Source of the DNA: an uncultured Lachnoanaerobaculum sp.
GTDB taxonomy: Bacteria > Bacillota > Clostridia > Lachnospirales > Lachnospiraceae
NCBI GenBank assembly: GCA_937925515.1
Contig: CALALP010000058.1
Coordinates: forward strand, 1 to 51,160
DNA: 51,160 nucleotides
Reading direction: 5' to 3'
A program made the position numbers and the translations under genes. Each line of letters starts with the position of its first letter. Positions within the stretch are counted from its first letter, which is position 1. Shown piece after piece: positions 24,760-32,591 of the stretch. Below the pieces are notes generated by a model. It was not told the origin of the DNA. It was given only the letters and a program-made list of their open reading frames with translations, and did no database searches.

Positions 24760-26121
24760 TTACTGACTCTTTTTCTCGAGTTCAGCTCTTTTTTTGTTGT
24801 TACTTTGCATGTGCAAAACAAATGATATTATTGCTATTATTAATAGAATAACCTGTGGAATAAGAGTTTCTACTCGGTCATATATACCAAGTAACTCAAT
24901 AGTGAAACCATTCATAGCAGGAATAACAGTTCTACCTATAACATCAGCCTCCTGCAACTCAAATACTCCCTTTCCAATAAATGATATGCAAAGTATAAAC
25001 ATAAGTATACTTGTTGCCATAAAGAACGGTTTCAATGGTAGACGAACGCTTAATTTAGTAATTGCTATATATACTACTACCAATATAACAATCGCTACTC
25101 CAAGTCCTAACCACATGTGATATGGACTGTTTGAAATATTTGAACGCATACCTTGGAAGAATAATATAAGCTCTGCACCCTCTCTTGCAACTGCAAGGAA
25201 AGAGCTGAATACAAGAGTATAAACATTTCCCTTTGATATTGATCTATCTACCTGTGTTTTTATATAGCGTTCCCAAACTTCTGTTTCAGATTTTGAAAGC
25301 ATCCAGTTACTTACATAGAAAAGTACTGCTGTTGCAAGAAACATTGTAATACCCTCAAAAATCTCTTGTGATGCTCCGGATTGTGCATCTCCTAAACTTG
25401 CAGAAAGCATATTAAAGCCCATAGCAAGAATTATAGAAAATACTATACCACCTAAAGCTCCTAAATAAACAGATTTTAAATACTTCTTATTATCAGTTTT
25501 AACTAAATAAGCTATAATAGCCGCTATAACAAGTATTGCCTCAAGTCCCTCTCTTAAAGTAAGACCTAATGCTGTGATAAAAGTTGTAAACTCCTGTCCT
25601 TGAGTACTTGTTGTTGTGCCTTTGTTATTGGTTGCAGATTTAGTTTCTTCTGCCGCCTTTGTTTCTTCTGTTTTTTGAGTACCAGCATCTGAACTTACTC
25701 CGTCGAGAGTATCGGCATCTTCATGGAGCATTTTGATAAGCTCCTTTGCCTCAGCCTCTACTTCCTCAGCTGTCTTACTATCAGAAATTGCTTTTTTAGT
25801 TGTGTAAAAGTGATGTTCAACATCTGAACCTCTACTTCCGGATATGGAAGTCATAACTGTTTTCTCAAAACCAAGTCTTTCATAGAATTTATAGTAGGCA
25901 GTATTTATTGAGTCCTTTGCCTCTTTTGCTTTACTAGCACCACCCTCTTTATAAATGTCCACTCCCTTTAAAATATGTTCTTCCATTGCCGTAGCAACTT
26001 CATTCCAGTTTTTATACTTTTTTGCATCAGTAGCATAAGTATTAAAACTATTGAGTATTAAACATAACACAGTAAATACAACAAATAAAATTTTGTTGTT
26101 TAGTAATCTTTTAGTTTTCAT
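24760..26121 (-). CDS. FTR1-family iron permease with N-terminal extracytoplasmic domain
   Basis: A 453-aa membrane permease for high-affinity iron uptake (EfeU/FTR1 family). A signal segment (about 8-30) is followed by an extracytoplasmic helical domain (about 33-140), a Thr/Lys/Glu-rich linker (about 148-175) and seven membrane segments. The two iron-conducting motifs are REGLE (190-194) and REGAE (313-317). The start overlaps the stop of the upstream ATPase gene by four bases (ATGA), so translation is coupled. Iron would be delivered by the P19 lipoprotein encoded next. The HIS-rich VEHHFYTTKK in the outer domain could help bind metal (inference). Confidence 0.94.
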   Translation of the reverse strand: MKTKRLLNNKILFVVFTVLCLILNSFNTYATDAKKYKNWNEVATAMEEHILKGVDIYKEGGASKAKEAKDSINTAYYKFYERLGFEKTVMTSISGSRGSDVEHHFYTTKKAISDSKTAEEVEAEAKELIKMLHEDADTLDGVSSDAGTQKTEETKAAEETKSATNNKGTTTSTQGQEFTTFITALGLTLREGLEAILVIAAIIAYLVKTDNKKYLKSVYLGALGGIVFSIILAMGFNMLSASLGDAQSGASQEIFEGITMFLATAVLFYVSNWMLSKSETEVWERYIKTQVDRSISKGNVYTLVFSSFLAVAREGAELILFFQGMRSNISNSPYHMWLGLGVAIVILVVVYIAITKLSVRLPLKPFFMATSILMFILCISFIGKGVFELQEADVIGRTVIPAMNGFTIELLGIYDRVETLIPQVILLIIAIISFVLHMQSNNKKRAELEKKSQ

Positions 26122-26795
26122 TTTTCCTCCCCATTTATTAATTTAGCATCTTGCATGCATAACACTCTATCATTTTCTCTAATTATATCTTCTTCATGAG
26201 TAACCATTATGATAGATGTGCCAAGTTCATGTACATTATAAAGAATTTTCATAATATCCTGTGTTGTACTTGTATCTAAATCGGAGGTAAGCTCATCAGC
26301 AACAATGAGCTTAGGTTCATTCATAAGTGCTCTTGCAAGTAAAACACGCTTTAGTTCTCCACCTGATAAAACCCTTGGAAACTCATCTTTTAAATTAAGA
26401 ATACCCATTCTATCTAAAAGCATAAGTGCTTTCTCTTTTGCACTCTCATTTTTTTTATACAGATGATAAGGTAGTTCCACATTTTCAGCAACTGTAAGGT
26501 TTGGCAAAGTTCCTAAACTTTGAGGCACATATCCAATACTTTGATTTCTATATTCACTAAGCTTATTGTCATTATAATTGGAAATGTCTACTCCCTCAAA
26601 ATATATACTTCCACAATCAGGCTTTAATACCCCTGCTATCATATTTAGCAAAGTGCTTTTACCACTTCCTGATTTTCCTTTAATATATAAAAGTTCCCCA
26701 CTTTCAACACTAAAGCTTACATCTTCAACTGCAAAAAACTCCCTTGTTCCTCTGTGAAACTTCTTACCTATTGACTTTAATTCAAGTATGGGCAT
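26118..26795 (-). CDS. ABC transporter ATPase (first of the iron operon)
   Basis: A 225-aa ATPase of the MacB/LolD class. Motifs: KGKSGSGKST (Walker A, about 37-46), QSLGTLPNLTVAENV (Q loop), LSGGELKRVLLARAL (signature), IVADELTSDLDTS (Walker B, with Leu for the usual Pro after Glu) and MVTHEEDI, where the residue after the switch His is Glu. It lies 1 nt after the DUF4418 gene and overlaps the FTR1 gene by 4 nt. No permease is next to it; the likely partner is the permease at 17819 at the far end of the operon, or it shares the other two. Confidence 0.88.
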   Translation of the reverse strand: MPILELKSIGKKFHRGTREFFAVEDVSFSVESGELLYIKGKSGSGKSTLLNMIAGVLKPDCGSIYFEGVDISNYNDNKLSEYRNQSIGYVPQSLGTLPNLTVAENVELPYHLYKKNESAKEKALMLLDRMGILNLKDEFPRVLSGGELKRVLLARALMNEPKLIVADELTSDLDTSTTQDIMKILYNVHELGTSIIMVTHEEDIIRENDRVLCMQDAKLINGEEK

Positions 26796-26796
26796 A

Positions 26797-27240
26797 TTAC
26801 TTCTTTCCTAGTTTATCTCTATTTAACACAAGATAAACAACATTTGCAATTATAAAAATACTGCTAAGTAAAATTACCATAGGCTTTGTGTGAACATTAC
26901 AATCCATCATCGGATTACCACAAGTACCTAATATACTGATAGGTGTCATAAGTGTAAATATACCAACCACTATATTTGCTAAAATTAATCCTAAAACTGC
27001 TCCTGTGTTATTAAGATAAGTTGAAACAAAAAGTATAATTAATGCTAGTACTGCAATAGCTATACCTAAGTATACAACTGCCTCTCCCATCCAATGACAT
27101 TTCATAAATGAACCGTCATGCATAGGAGCACAAACCGGAGCTAAATTTTTAGGTGTAAATGCTAAAAGCAAACCTAAAACAAGAAATATTACTGAAAAAA
27201 TAATATCCAAGTTTTTTCTCTTACTAATCCCCTCGCTCAT
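26797..27240 (-). CDS. DUF4418 membrane protein
   Basis: A 147-aa protein with four hydrophobic segments (about 13-31, 52-75, 79-105, 120-140). The loop after the first segment, PVCAPMHDGSFMKCHWMG, has Cys, His and Met residues that could bind metal, and GNPMMDCNVHTKP after the third has more. This pattern and the length fit DUF4418, a family of unknown function that is often next to ABC transporter genes. As first gene of the iron operon it has AAAGGAG before its ATG. A role in metal sensing or hand-over at the membrane is only an inference from the residues. Confidence 0.82.
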   Translation of the reverse strand: MSEGISKRKNLDIIFSVIFLVLGLLLAFTPKNLAPVCAPMHDGSFMKCHWMGEAVVYLGIAIAVLALIILFVSTYLNNTGAVLGLILANIVVGIFTLMTPISILGTCGNPMMDCNVHTKPMVILLSSIFIIANVVYLVLNRDKLGKK

Positions 27241-27289
27241 ATAAATACTCCTTTAAAAATATCTAAAATATTAGTCAGCAACCTCTAAA

Positions 27290-27305
27290 GTTAGCAATTC
27301 CTAAC
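27290..27305. promoter_or_regulatory. DtxR-like operator of the iron operon
   Basis: GTTAGGAATTGCTAAC on the minus strand is an inverted repeat (GTTAG-N6-CTAAC) that resembles the TTAGG...CCTAA pattern of DtxR/IdeR-family sites. It spans about +1 to +17 of the predicted transcript, a repressor position. Iron-dependent repression is the inference. Confidence 0.55.
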
Positions 27306-27313
27306 CGTTCATA

Positions 27314-27343
27314 ATTTTATCATATTATTAAAAATTATGTCAA
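27314..27343 (-). promoter_or_regulatory. Promoter of the iron operon
   Basis: Minus-strand -35 TTGACA (27343-27338), 18-bp spacer, -10 TAAAAT (27319-27314). Start near 27307, directly beside the inverted repeat. The stretch 27344-27690 to the next promoter is AT-rich; a 12-nt phrase, ATAACAGAATTT, occurs at about 27440 and 27655, and nothing else is seen. Confidence 0.75.
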
Positions 27344-27690
27344 GCGTATGAATACCAAAACTCTTTATATTTACTATAATCAAACTAAAAAATAAATAAA
27401 TATAGGCTCAAGAATAGTAACTTTTCTATATAACTTTTATAACAGAATTTTTCTCAAACAAAATATTATATTAAAATTTATTTAAACTTTACTGTAAAGG
27501 TAACTTTTTATATTTTATCTGTAAAATACAACTTTTGTTATTTAAAAGTCAATTTAAATAATCTTTCAAAAAAGTTATAGTCCAATATTTAATTTTATAA
27601 TAATACTACACAAACCTTTCCTCGTTTGTCTATTAACTTTGTTTTCCTCTGTCATAACAGAATTTTTTTTATGCACTTTAGAATTATTAC

Positions 27691-27718
27691 TTGATTTTTT
27701 AGCACACATGATATAATA
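27691..27718 (+). promoter_or_regulatory. Promoter of the surface-protein gene
   Basis: -10 TATAAT at 27713-27718 with a TTGATT-like -35 at 27692-27697 (15-bp spacer, 16 if CTTGAT is taken). The start would be near 27725, leaving a leader of about 40 nt with AAGGAGG six bases before the ATG. Confidence 0.5.
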
Positions 27719-27765
27719 TTATAAATAAAAGAAAGATTTTTGTAATTTTAAAAAAGGAGGTTGTT

Positions 27766-28689
27766 ATGTCCTTCAGAAAAACTATAAAATTTTATATGAT
27801 AGTTTTATCTAGCTTTTTATGTTTACTCGTACACTTTGGTTCAACCTCAATTATTTCATTTGCAAGCACCTTAACAGGTTGGCAAAGCAATGAAACTGAT
27901 AGGTGGTTTTTATACGATTCAAATGGTACTCCTGTTACAGGTTGGCATGGAAAATATCATTTTAAATCTCAAGACATAGCAAATCTAGGTCTTATGGATT
28001 ATGGTTGGTTAAATGATAATGGCAACACATATTTTCTAAGTACAGTGCGTGATACCACATTTGGAACTTATGTAACAGGTTGGCAATGGATAGAGGGATA
28101 TTGTTACTACTTCTCACAAGAGGGCGTATTAATTAAAAATTTACCTAATGACTTAGATGGTAACTCTACTAATGAAGACGGTAAGTGGGTAGTTAATGGT
28201 GTTGTACAATATATAGAGGGTAAGGGTCTTAGTTCAAAAGTTAAAGAAGTACAAGGTTATATGCCTAATACATCTGAGGTAACTCGTGTACCTGAAAAGC
28301 CTTTAGACCCAAGTGATATTTCAGGTAATACTAATCAAAATAATGTAATATCACATACCTCAAAACCACAAGGGGAAAGAACTTCATCTCCTCTAAGTAA
28401 CTATAAAGGTTCAAATACAGATGTTACTACAGGAACAGATACTAGCGGTACTCATATTATAGATGTACTTATTATTCAAGCAAAAAGTGGTGTTACAAGA
28501 GGTTATATTGAAGATTTAGTAGGTAGATTTAATGGTAAAATATCAGATACCTTTAATTCAATTAACAGTTATGTAATTAAGTTTTCAAATGTAGATACAT
28601 TAGATAGACTTAAGGAAATTAAGAAACTTATTCAAAGTGATCCTAATGTATCAAGCGTAAATTTTGATACAGTATATACAACTCAGTAA
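27766..28689 (+). CDS. Secreted protein with choline-binding-type repeats and a propeptide-like domain
   Basis: A 307-aa exported protein. The signal sequence (1-34) ends SFAS. Residues 37-120 hold three aromatic repeats of the cell-wall/choline-binding kind (TGWQSNETDRWFLYDSNG, YGWLNDNGNTYFL, TGWQWIEGYCYYFSQEG). A Pro/Ser/Thr/Asn-rich linker (about 165-228) leads to a C-terminal domain (229-307) with the beta-alpha-beta pattern of subtilase propeptides/I9 inhibitors (IIDVLIIQAKSGVTRGYI, then SINSYVIKFSN and SDPNVSSVNFD). There is no protease domain. It may anchor a protease inhibitor or chaperone to the wall. Its own promoter and the hairpin at 28786 bracket it as a single-gene unit. Confidence 0.78.
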   Translation: MSFRKTIKFYMIVLSSFLCLLVHFGSTSIISFASTLTGWQSNETDRWFLYDSNGTPVTGWHGKYHFKSQDIANLGLMDYGWLNDNGNTYFLSTVRDTTFGTYVTGWQWIEGYCYYFSQEGVLIKNLPNDLDGNSTNEDGKWVVNGVVQYIEGKGLSSKVKEVQGYMPNTSEVTRVPEKPLDPSDISGNTNQNNVISHTSKPQGERTSSPLSNYKGSNTDVTTGTDTSGTHIIDVLIIQAKSGVTRGYIEDLVGRFNGKISDTFNSINSYVIKFSNVDTLDRLKEIKKLIQSDPNVSSVNFDTVYTTQ

Positions 28690-28785
28690 AAGTTTATGAG
28701 CTTTTTGCATGAGCATGTTGCAAAGTAAAAGTGTTATAGTAACAGATTTTTAGCATATATTTTCCTATATTTCCAATTAACATGA

Positions 28786-28820
28786 GGGGGATTTTTTCGC
28801 CGACGGCGAGAAAATCCCCC
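28786..28820 (+). terminator. Core-family hairpin, terminator of the surface-protein gene
   Basis: 17-bp arms 28786-28802 and 28804-28820, with the shared core CGCCG-A-CGGCG. One position is G-U on plus-strand RNA but A-C on the minus strand, so the fold favours transcripts from the gene ending at 28689. It is followed by TTGTATTAATT. Confidence 0.7.
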
Positions 28821-28868
28821 TTGTATTAATTAATATTACACACTAAAATATATTCATGAATAACTTTG

Positions 28869-28904
28869 AACATGCAAGTCAACATGCAAGATAACATGTA
28901 AGAT
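28869..28904 (+). repeat. Three 12-bp tandem repeats before the Fic gene
   Basis: AACATGCAAGTC, AACATGCAAGAT and AACATGTAAGAT lie end to end and stop directly before the AAAGGAG ribosome site of the Fic gene. They could be a repeated operator or a slippage-prone tract affecting expression. Confidence 0.8.
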
Positions 28905-28917
28905 AAAGGAGATAAAT

Positions 28918-29904
28918 ATGATTAGTCCACCTTTTACTATAACAAATGCTATGATGAATTACATATCTTATATTTCTGAAAAAATAGGCAAAATAAATAC
29001 TTTAAAAAATTTAGAATCTAAACCCTATCTTAGAAAAAATAATAGAATAAAATCAATTCATTCCTCACTTAAAATTGAGGCAAATTCATTATCTCTAACA
29101 GAAGTAAGAGATATTATTAATGGCAGACAAGTTTTAGGAGAACAAAAAGAAATTCAAGAAGTTAAAAATGCCTATTTAGCATACGAATTATTAGAAAGTA
29201 TAAATCCTTATAACATTAATGACTTTAAAAAACTTCATGGTATTATGACAAAATATATTATAGAGGATTTTGGAAAGTTTAGAAGGGGCGAAGAGGGAGT
29301 TTTCAGTGGCGATACTTGTATATTTATAGCTCCACCTGCAAGACTTGTAAATGAATTAATGTATAATTTATTTAATTGGTTAAATGCAGAAAAAGATAAT
29401 ATACACCCACTGATACTATCTTCTGTTTTTCATTATGAACTTGTATTTATACACCCATTTTCTGACGGCAATGGCAGAATGGCAAGATTATGGCATACTG
29501 CTATACTTTCAAAATGGAAATCTATTTTTGCATATATACCTATTGAGAGTCAAATTGAAAAATCTCAAGATGACTATTATAAATCAATCTCAGCCTCTCA
29601 CTCCGTTGGTAACTCAAATATATTTATTGAGTTTATGCTTAAACAAATAGACAGCATATTAGACGAGATAGTAAATCGTCCTTTTAAAGATGATATTAAT
29701 ATTAGTGAATATATAAATAAGTTATTAAATATAATGGAATATGATATTGCATATACTTCAGCTACTCTTATGGAAAAATTAGGTATTAAATCAAAGGACA
29801 GTTTTAGAAAAAATTATCTTAATCCTGCTATAAAACTAAACTTAATAAATATGACTATTCCTGATAAACCTACAAGTAAAAACCAAAGATATATAAAAAA
29901 CTAG
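28918..29904 (+). CDS. Fic-domain protein with N-terminal inhibitory helix
   Basis: A 328-aa Fic enzyme of the kind that transfers AMP to Ser, Thr or Tyr of target proteins. The motif HPFSDGNGRMAR (179-190) is complete, with catalytic His179 and the anion hole. SSLKIEAN (49-56) matches the class II inhibitory helix with Glu54, so activity should be self-blocked. The flap lies near 131-142, and the C-terminal 90 residues look like a winged helix (SATLMEKLGIKSKDSFRKNY), suggesting DNA binding. AAAGGAG precedes the ATG. No antitoxin gene is near. Single gene between its own leader repeats and the hairpin that covers its stop codon. Confidence 0.93.
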   Translation: MISPPFTITNAMMNYISYISEKIGKINTLKNLESKPYLRKNNRIKSIHSSLKIEANSLSLTEVRDIINGRQVLGEQKEIQEVKNAYLAYELLESINPYNINDFKKLHGIMTKYIIEDFGKFRRGEEGVFSGDTCIFIAPPARLVNELMYNLFNWLNAEKDNIHPLILSSVFHYELVFIHPFSDGNGRMARLWHTAILSKWKSIFAYIPIESQIEKSQDDYYKSISASHSVGNSNIFIEFMLKQIDSILDEIVNRPFKDDINISEYINKLLNIMEYDIAYTSATLMEKLGIKSKDSFRKNYLNPAIKLNLINMTIPDKPTSKNQRYIKN

Positions 29905-29920
29905 GGCATTGCCCTAGTTT
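29898..29920. terminator. Shared hairpin containing both convergent stop codons
   Basis: AAACTAGGGC-ATT-GCCCTAGTTT, perfect 10-bp arms. The Fic stop TAG (29902-29904) lies in the left arm and the stop of the carboxypeptidase gene (29919-29921) starts in the right arm. It is flanked by A and T residues, so it can act as a terminator in both directions. Confidence 0.85.
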
Positions 29921-31505
29921 ATAGCCATTTCATTTTCTCTGTATCATCAGGTGCTATGTCTAAATCTCTTATATCAGTTACTAATGCCTTGCCTGTTAGG
30001 TTGGCTTTTCTTCTTTCTGCTCTTTTTTTCCTAATTAGCCTTGCCTCATATTTATCATATAAGAATATGGCAAGCTTAAGCATTAATAACAATACAAAAA
30101 TTCCTAATATTACGATTATAGCATAGAAAATTACAGGGAATTTATTTTTTAAATTTGTTATATTCATAAGTGTAACACTTACAGCTTTTATAGGAGTGTT
30201 AATGCTTGTTTCTTCATTATTTTTAACTGAATCATCTACAAATATACTCTCTTCTGCACTTTCAGAACTTTCTTTATTTTCAGTTGTACTTTCATTAGTA
30301 GCTTGTGCTTGTGTATCTGAGCTTTCTCCTACTAAAACAACTGCATCTTCCTGTGCGGCTTTATTAGTATTTCCATACTTACTTAATAAATAAGTATGTC
30401 CTACATTTCTATCTCCAAAAGTATATTCAAGTCTTGCAATCGCATTACTTGGGTCTGAGGCATTAAGTTCATAATTTACAAGCCTATTTGTTTCACTTAT
30501 ATCAGAATCTTTAGGTAAGGAAATACTTCTACTATCATCAACTTCTAATATACTTCCCTTAGCTGTTTCACTCACTAAATCTACATTACTCATTATATCA
30601 CTAAAGGAATTGTCAACTTCTGAAATTAAAACATTTTTAAAATTTGCAAAAGCAAAGTCTAATAGTGCCTTTGTATCCGAATAATGAGTCATGTGTCCAT
30701 TTAAAATAACGGTTATAACTTTAAGTTTATCTCTTTCTGCATAGGTTACTAAAGTATTGCCTGCTAATGTAGTATATCCTGTTTTTCCACATATAATTCC
30801 CGGGTAATATGCAGCATTACTCCTTTTTAGCATTGCATGGTGAGTGTAAATAGTCTGTCCCTCCGGATAATTCTTAGATGCCGGTAAATCATAGAAAGTA
30901 GTAGAGTCAATTTCTACAAAAATCGGATTTTTGAAAGCCTCTCTCGATATTAAGGCATAATCATAAGCTGTTACATAATGATTTGGGTCATTTAATCCAC
31001 TTGGATTTACAAAATGGGACTCAGTGCAACCTAATGATTTTGCTTTTTTATTCATAAGCTCTGCAAATGCCTCAATACTTCCTGCACAATGTTCTGCAAG
31101 TGCATTGGCAGCCTCATTTGCTGACTTTAATAATAAAGCATAGAGTGCATCTCTGACTGTTATAGTATCTCCCACTTCAAACCCTGCATTTGATGAACCA
31201 TTTTCCACATTGTGAACTGCATTATGTGAAAACGTTATCTGCTCATTTAAATCACAATTTTCTATTACTAACAAGGCTGTAAGTATCTTTGTTATACTTG
31301 CAGGAAAATATTTTGTATTTATATTCTTCCCAAATAAAACTACACCTGAGTCTGCATCCATAAGTACAGCACCGTCAGACTCCACACTCACAGAGCTTGG
31401 CCATTCAGTTGTTGCAAATACTTCTATGCTATTAATTTTTATAGGTAAATAATTATACATTACAAGCATAATTACGGCTAGTATTCTGCCTAATAACTTC
31501 TTCAT
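29919..31505 (-). CDS. dacA: D-alanyl-D-alanine carboxypeptidase (penicillin-binding protein, S11)
   Basis: Trims the terminal D-Ala from peptidoglycan stem peptides. The 528-aa protein has a signal sequence (1-31) and the three serine-peptidase motifs SITK (70-73), SAN (128-130) and KTG (241-243). After the catalytic part (to about 295) come an extracellular Ser/Glu/Thr-rich stretch (about 375-440), a membrane segment (about 463-485) and a basic cytoplasmic tail. A true membrane segment plus tail replaces the amphipathic anchor usual in this family. GGAG precedes the ATG. It is the last gene of the long fatty-acid operon, 38 nt after the exonuclease gene. Confidence 0.93.
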   Translation of the reverse strand: MKKLLGRILAVIMLVMYNYLPIKINSIEVFATTEWPSSVSVESDGAVLMDADSGVVLFGKNINTKYFPASITKILTALLVIENCDLNEQITFSHNAVHNVENGSSNAGFEVGDTITVRDALYALLLKSANEAANALAEHCAGSIEAFAELMNKKAKSLGCTESHFVNPSGLNDPNHYVTAYDYALISREAFKNPIFVEIDSTTFYDLPASKNYPEGQTIYTHHAMLKRSNAAYYPGIICGKTGYTTLAGNTLVTYAERDKLKVITVILNGHMTHYSDTKALLDFAFANFKNVLISEVDNSFSDIMSNVDLVSETAKGSILEVDDSRSISLPKDSDISETNRLVNYELNASDPSNAIARLEYTFGDRNVGHTYLLSKYGNTNKAAQEDAVVLVGESSDTQAQATNESTTENKESSESAEESIFVDDSVKNNEETSINTPIKAVSVTLMNITNLKNKFPVIFYAIIVILGIFVLLLMLKLAIFLYDKYEARLIRKKRAERRKANLTGKALVTDIRDLDIAPDDTEKMKWL

Positions 31506-31543
31506 TTACAATCTCCATAACTATTTCTTAAATTTCCCATTTA

Positions 31544-32542
31544 TTAAGATCTATTCCCTTTTCCATTATTTTTCTTTCTTCTAATTTTCCTTATCCTTTT
31601 TTTAGCAATAAGCTCTTTTTTTTCTCTTAATTCAAGTGCCGACTTCTCATCAACTAATTTTACAGTTTTAACAGCATAAACACTATCGTCCAAGGTACTC
31701 CTAACTCTTATCTTTCCCTTGACATACCCATGAACTGGGCAAAACGCAAGACAATGATAAATCTTAGAATTTGAAGTATTAAACCAGTGAATTTTTTTTC
31801 TAAGTTTCTTTTTACATTTAATACATGTTATTGATTTTAAATTTTTATTTTCAAGTAGTTCTTCTTTAGTATCATAAGCCTTAGAAACATATTTGTTATA
31901 ATTAGGAAATTCAATAAATACTTCTTCTCTGACATCTTCAGGCAATCTATGATAATCCATAGATTGATAGCCGGATACAGAAAAGAAGTCCATTTTTTTC
32001 ATAACAAGACTAGAATAAAAAGCATCTTCAAATGCATCATGAAATGGTTTATTAATAACAATTCCCATTTCAAAAACTGCCTTATCGAGAGGTGCTTTTA
32101 CATCAGTCCCCTTTCCCTGTGATATGCTATATAACTTTTGTAAGTCATAATAAAAAAATGGAAATGGAAATGGATTTTTAACTTCATGATAATCCATATT
32201 TCTTTGTAATTCTAGTAAATCAAGTGTCCCCCAAGTGCAAAAATAAGGTTCTTCATTTCCTTTATAGACCCATTTAAAAAACTCTTTCATTACTCTTTTA
32301 AATGGCTTACCGTATCTTAGTAAATCCTCTATTTTTAAATCAATAACTTCTTTTATTCTATAATGTATTCTTTTGTAAACAACCGGCTTTACAAGACTTT
32401 TAAATTCACCTATCTTATTAAGCTTTTCATCAAGTTTTACTGCACCTATCTCTATGATTTCCATAGGTAAACTAGGTACAGATAATTCCTTACCGTCAGG
32501 GCATTGATTCCATTCAAGGTCAAGCACTATGTATGTATTCAT
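31544..32542 (-). CDS. DEDDh-type 3'-5' exonuclease with zinc ribbon
   Basis: A 332-aa member of the RNase T/DnaQ-like fold. Exonuclease motifs: YIVLDLEWNQ (first Asp and Glu), a central Asp in LDLLELQRNMDYH, and HDAFEDAFYSS (catalytic His and last Asp). The C-terminal third has a likely zinc ribbon, CIKC...CLAFC, followed by a basic tail RKKNNGKGNRS suited to nucleic acid. The target, RNA or DNA, is not known. I use the ATG at 32542, with GGAAAGG six bases upstream, rather than an in-frame TTG 15 nt earlier. It lies 49 nt after accDA without a visible terminator, so it is probably cotranscribed. Confidence 0.85.
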   Translation of the reverse strand: MNTYIVLDLEWNQCPDGKELSVPSLPMEIIEIGAVKLDEKLNKIGEFKSLVKPVVYKRIHYRIKEVIDLKIEDLLRYGKPFKRVMKEFFKWVYKGNEEPYFCTWGTLDLLELQRNMDYHEVKNPFPFPFFYYDLQKLYSISQGKGTDVKAPLDKAVFEMGIVINKPFHDAFEDAFYSSLVMKKMDFFSVSGYQSMDYHRLPEDVREEVFIEFPNYNKYVSKAYDTKEELLENKNLKSITCIKCKKKLRKKIHWFNTSNSKIYHCLAFCPVHGYVKGKIRVRSTLDDSVYAVKTVKLVDEKSALELREKKELIAKKRIRKIRRKKNNGKGNRS

Positions 32543-32591
32543 AGACAACCTTTCCAAAGATTTAATATGCTTGTAAGATGCTTGCCTAACT

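Noticed and set aside
24483..24766. Repetitive alternative frames over the ETTKA linker
   Set aside because: They arise from the repeat DNA of the lipoprotein linker in other frames and show no start signals.
28869..28904. Start of a CRISPR array
   Set aside because: The three 12-bp units are directly adjacent with no spacers and no cas genes nearby.
28918..29904. Fic protein as the toxin of a toxin-antitoxin pair
   Set aside because: The inhibitory helix is built in and no small antitoxin gene is adjacent.
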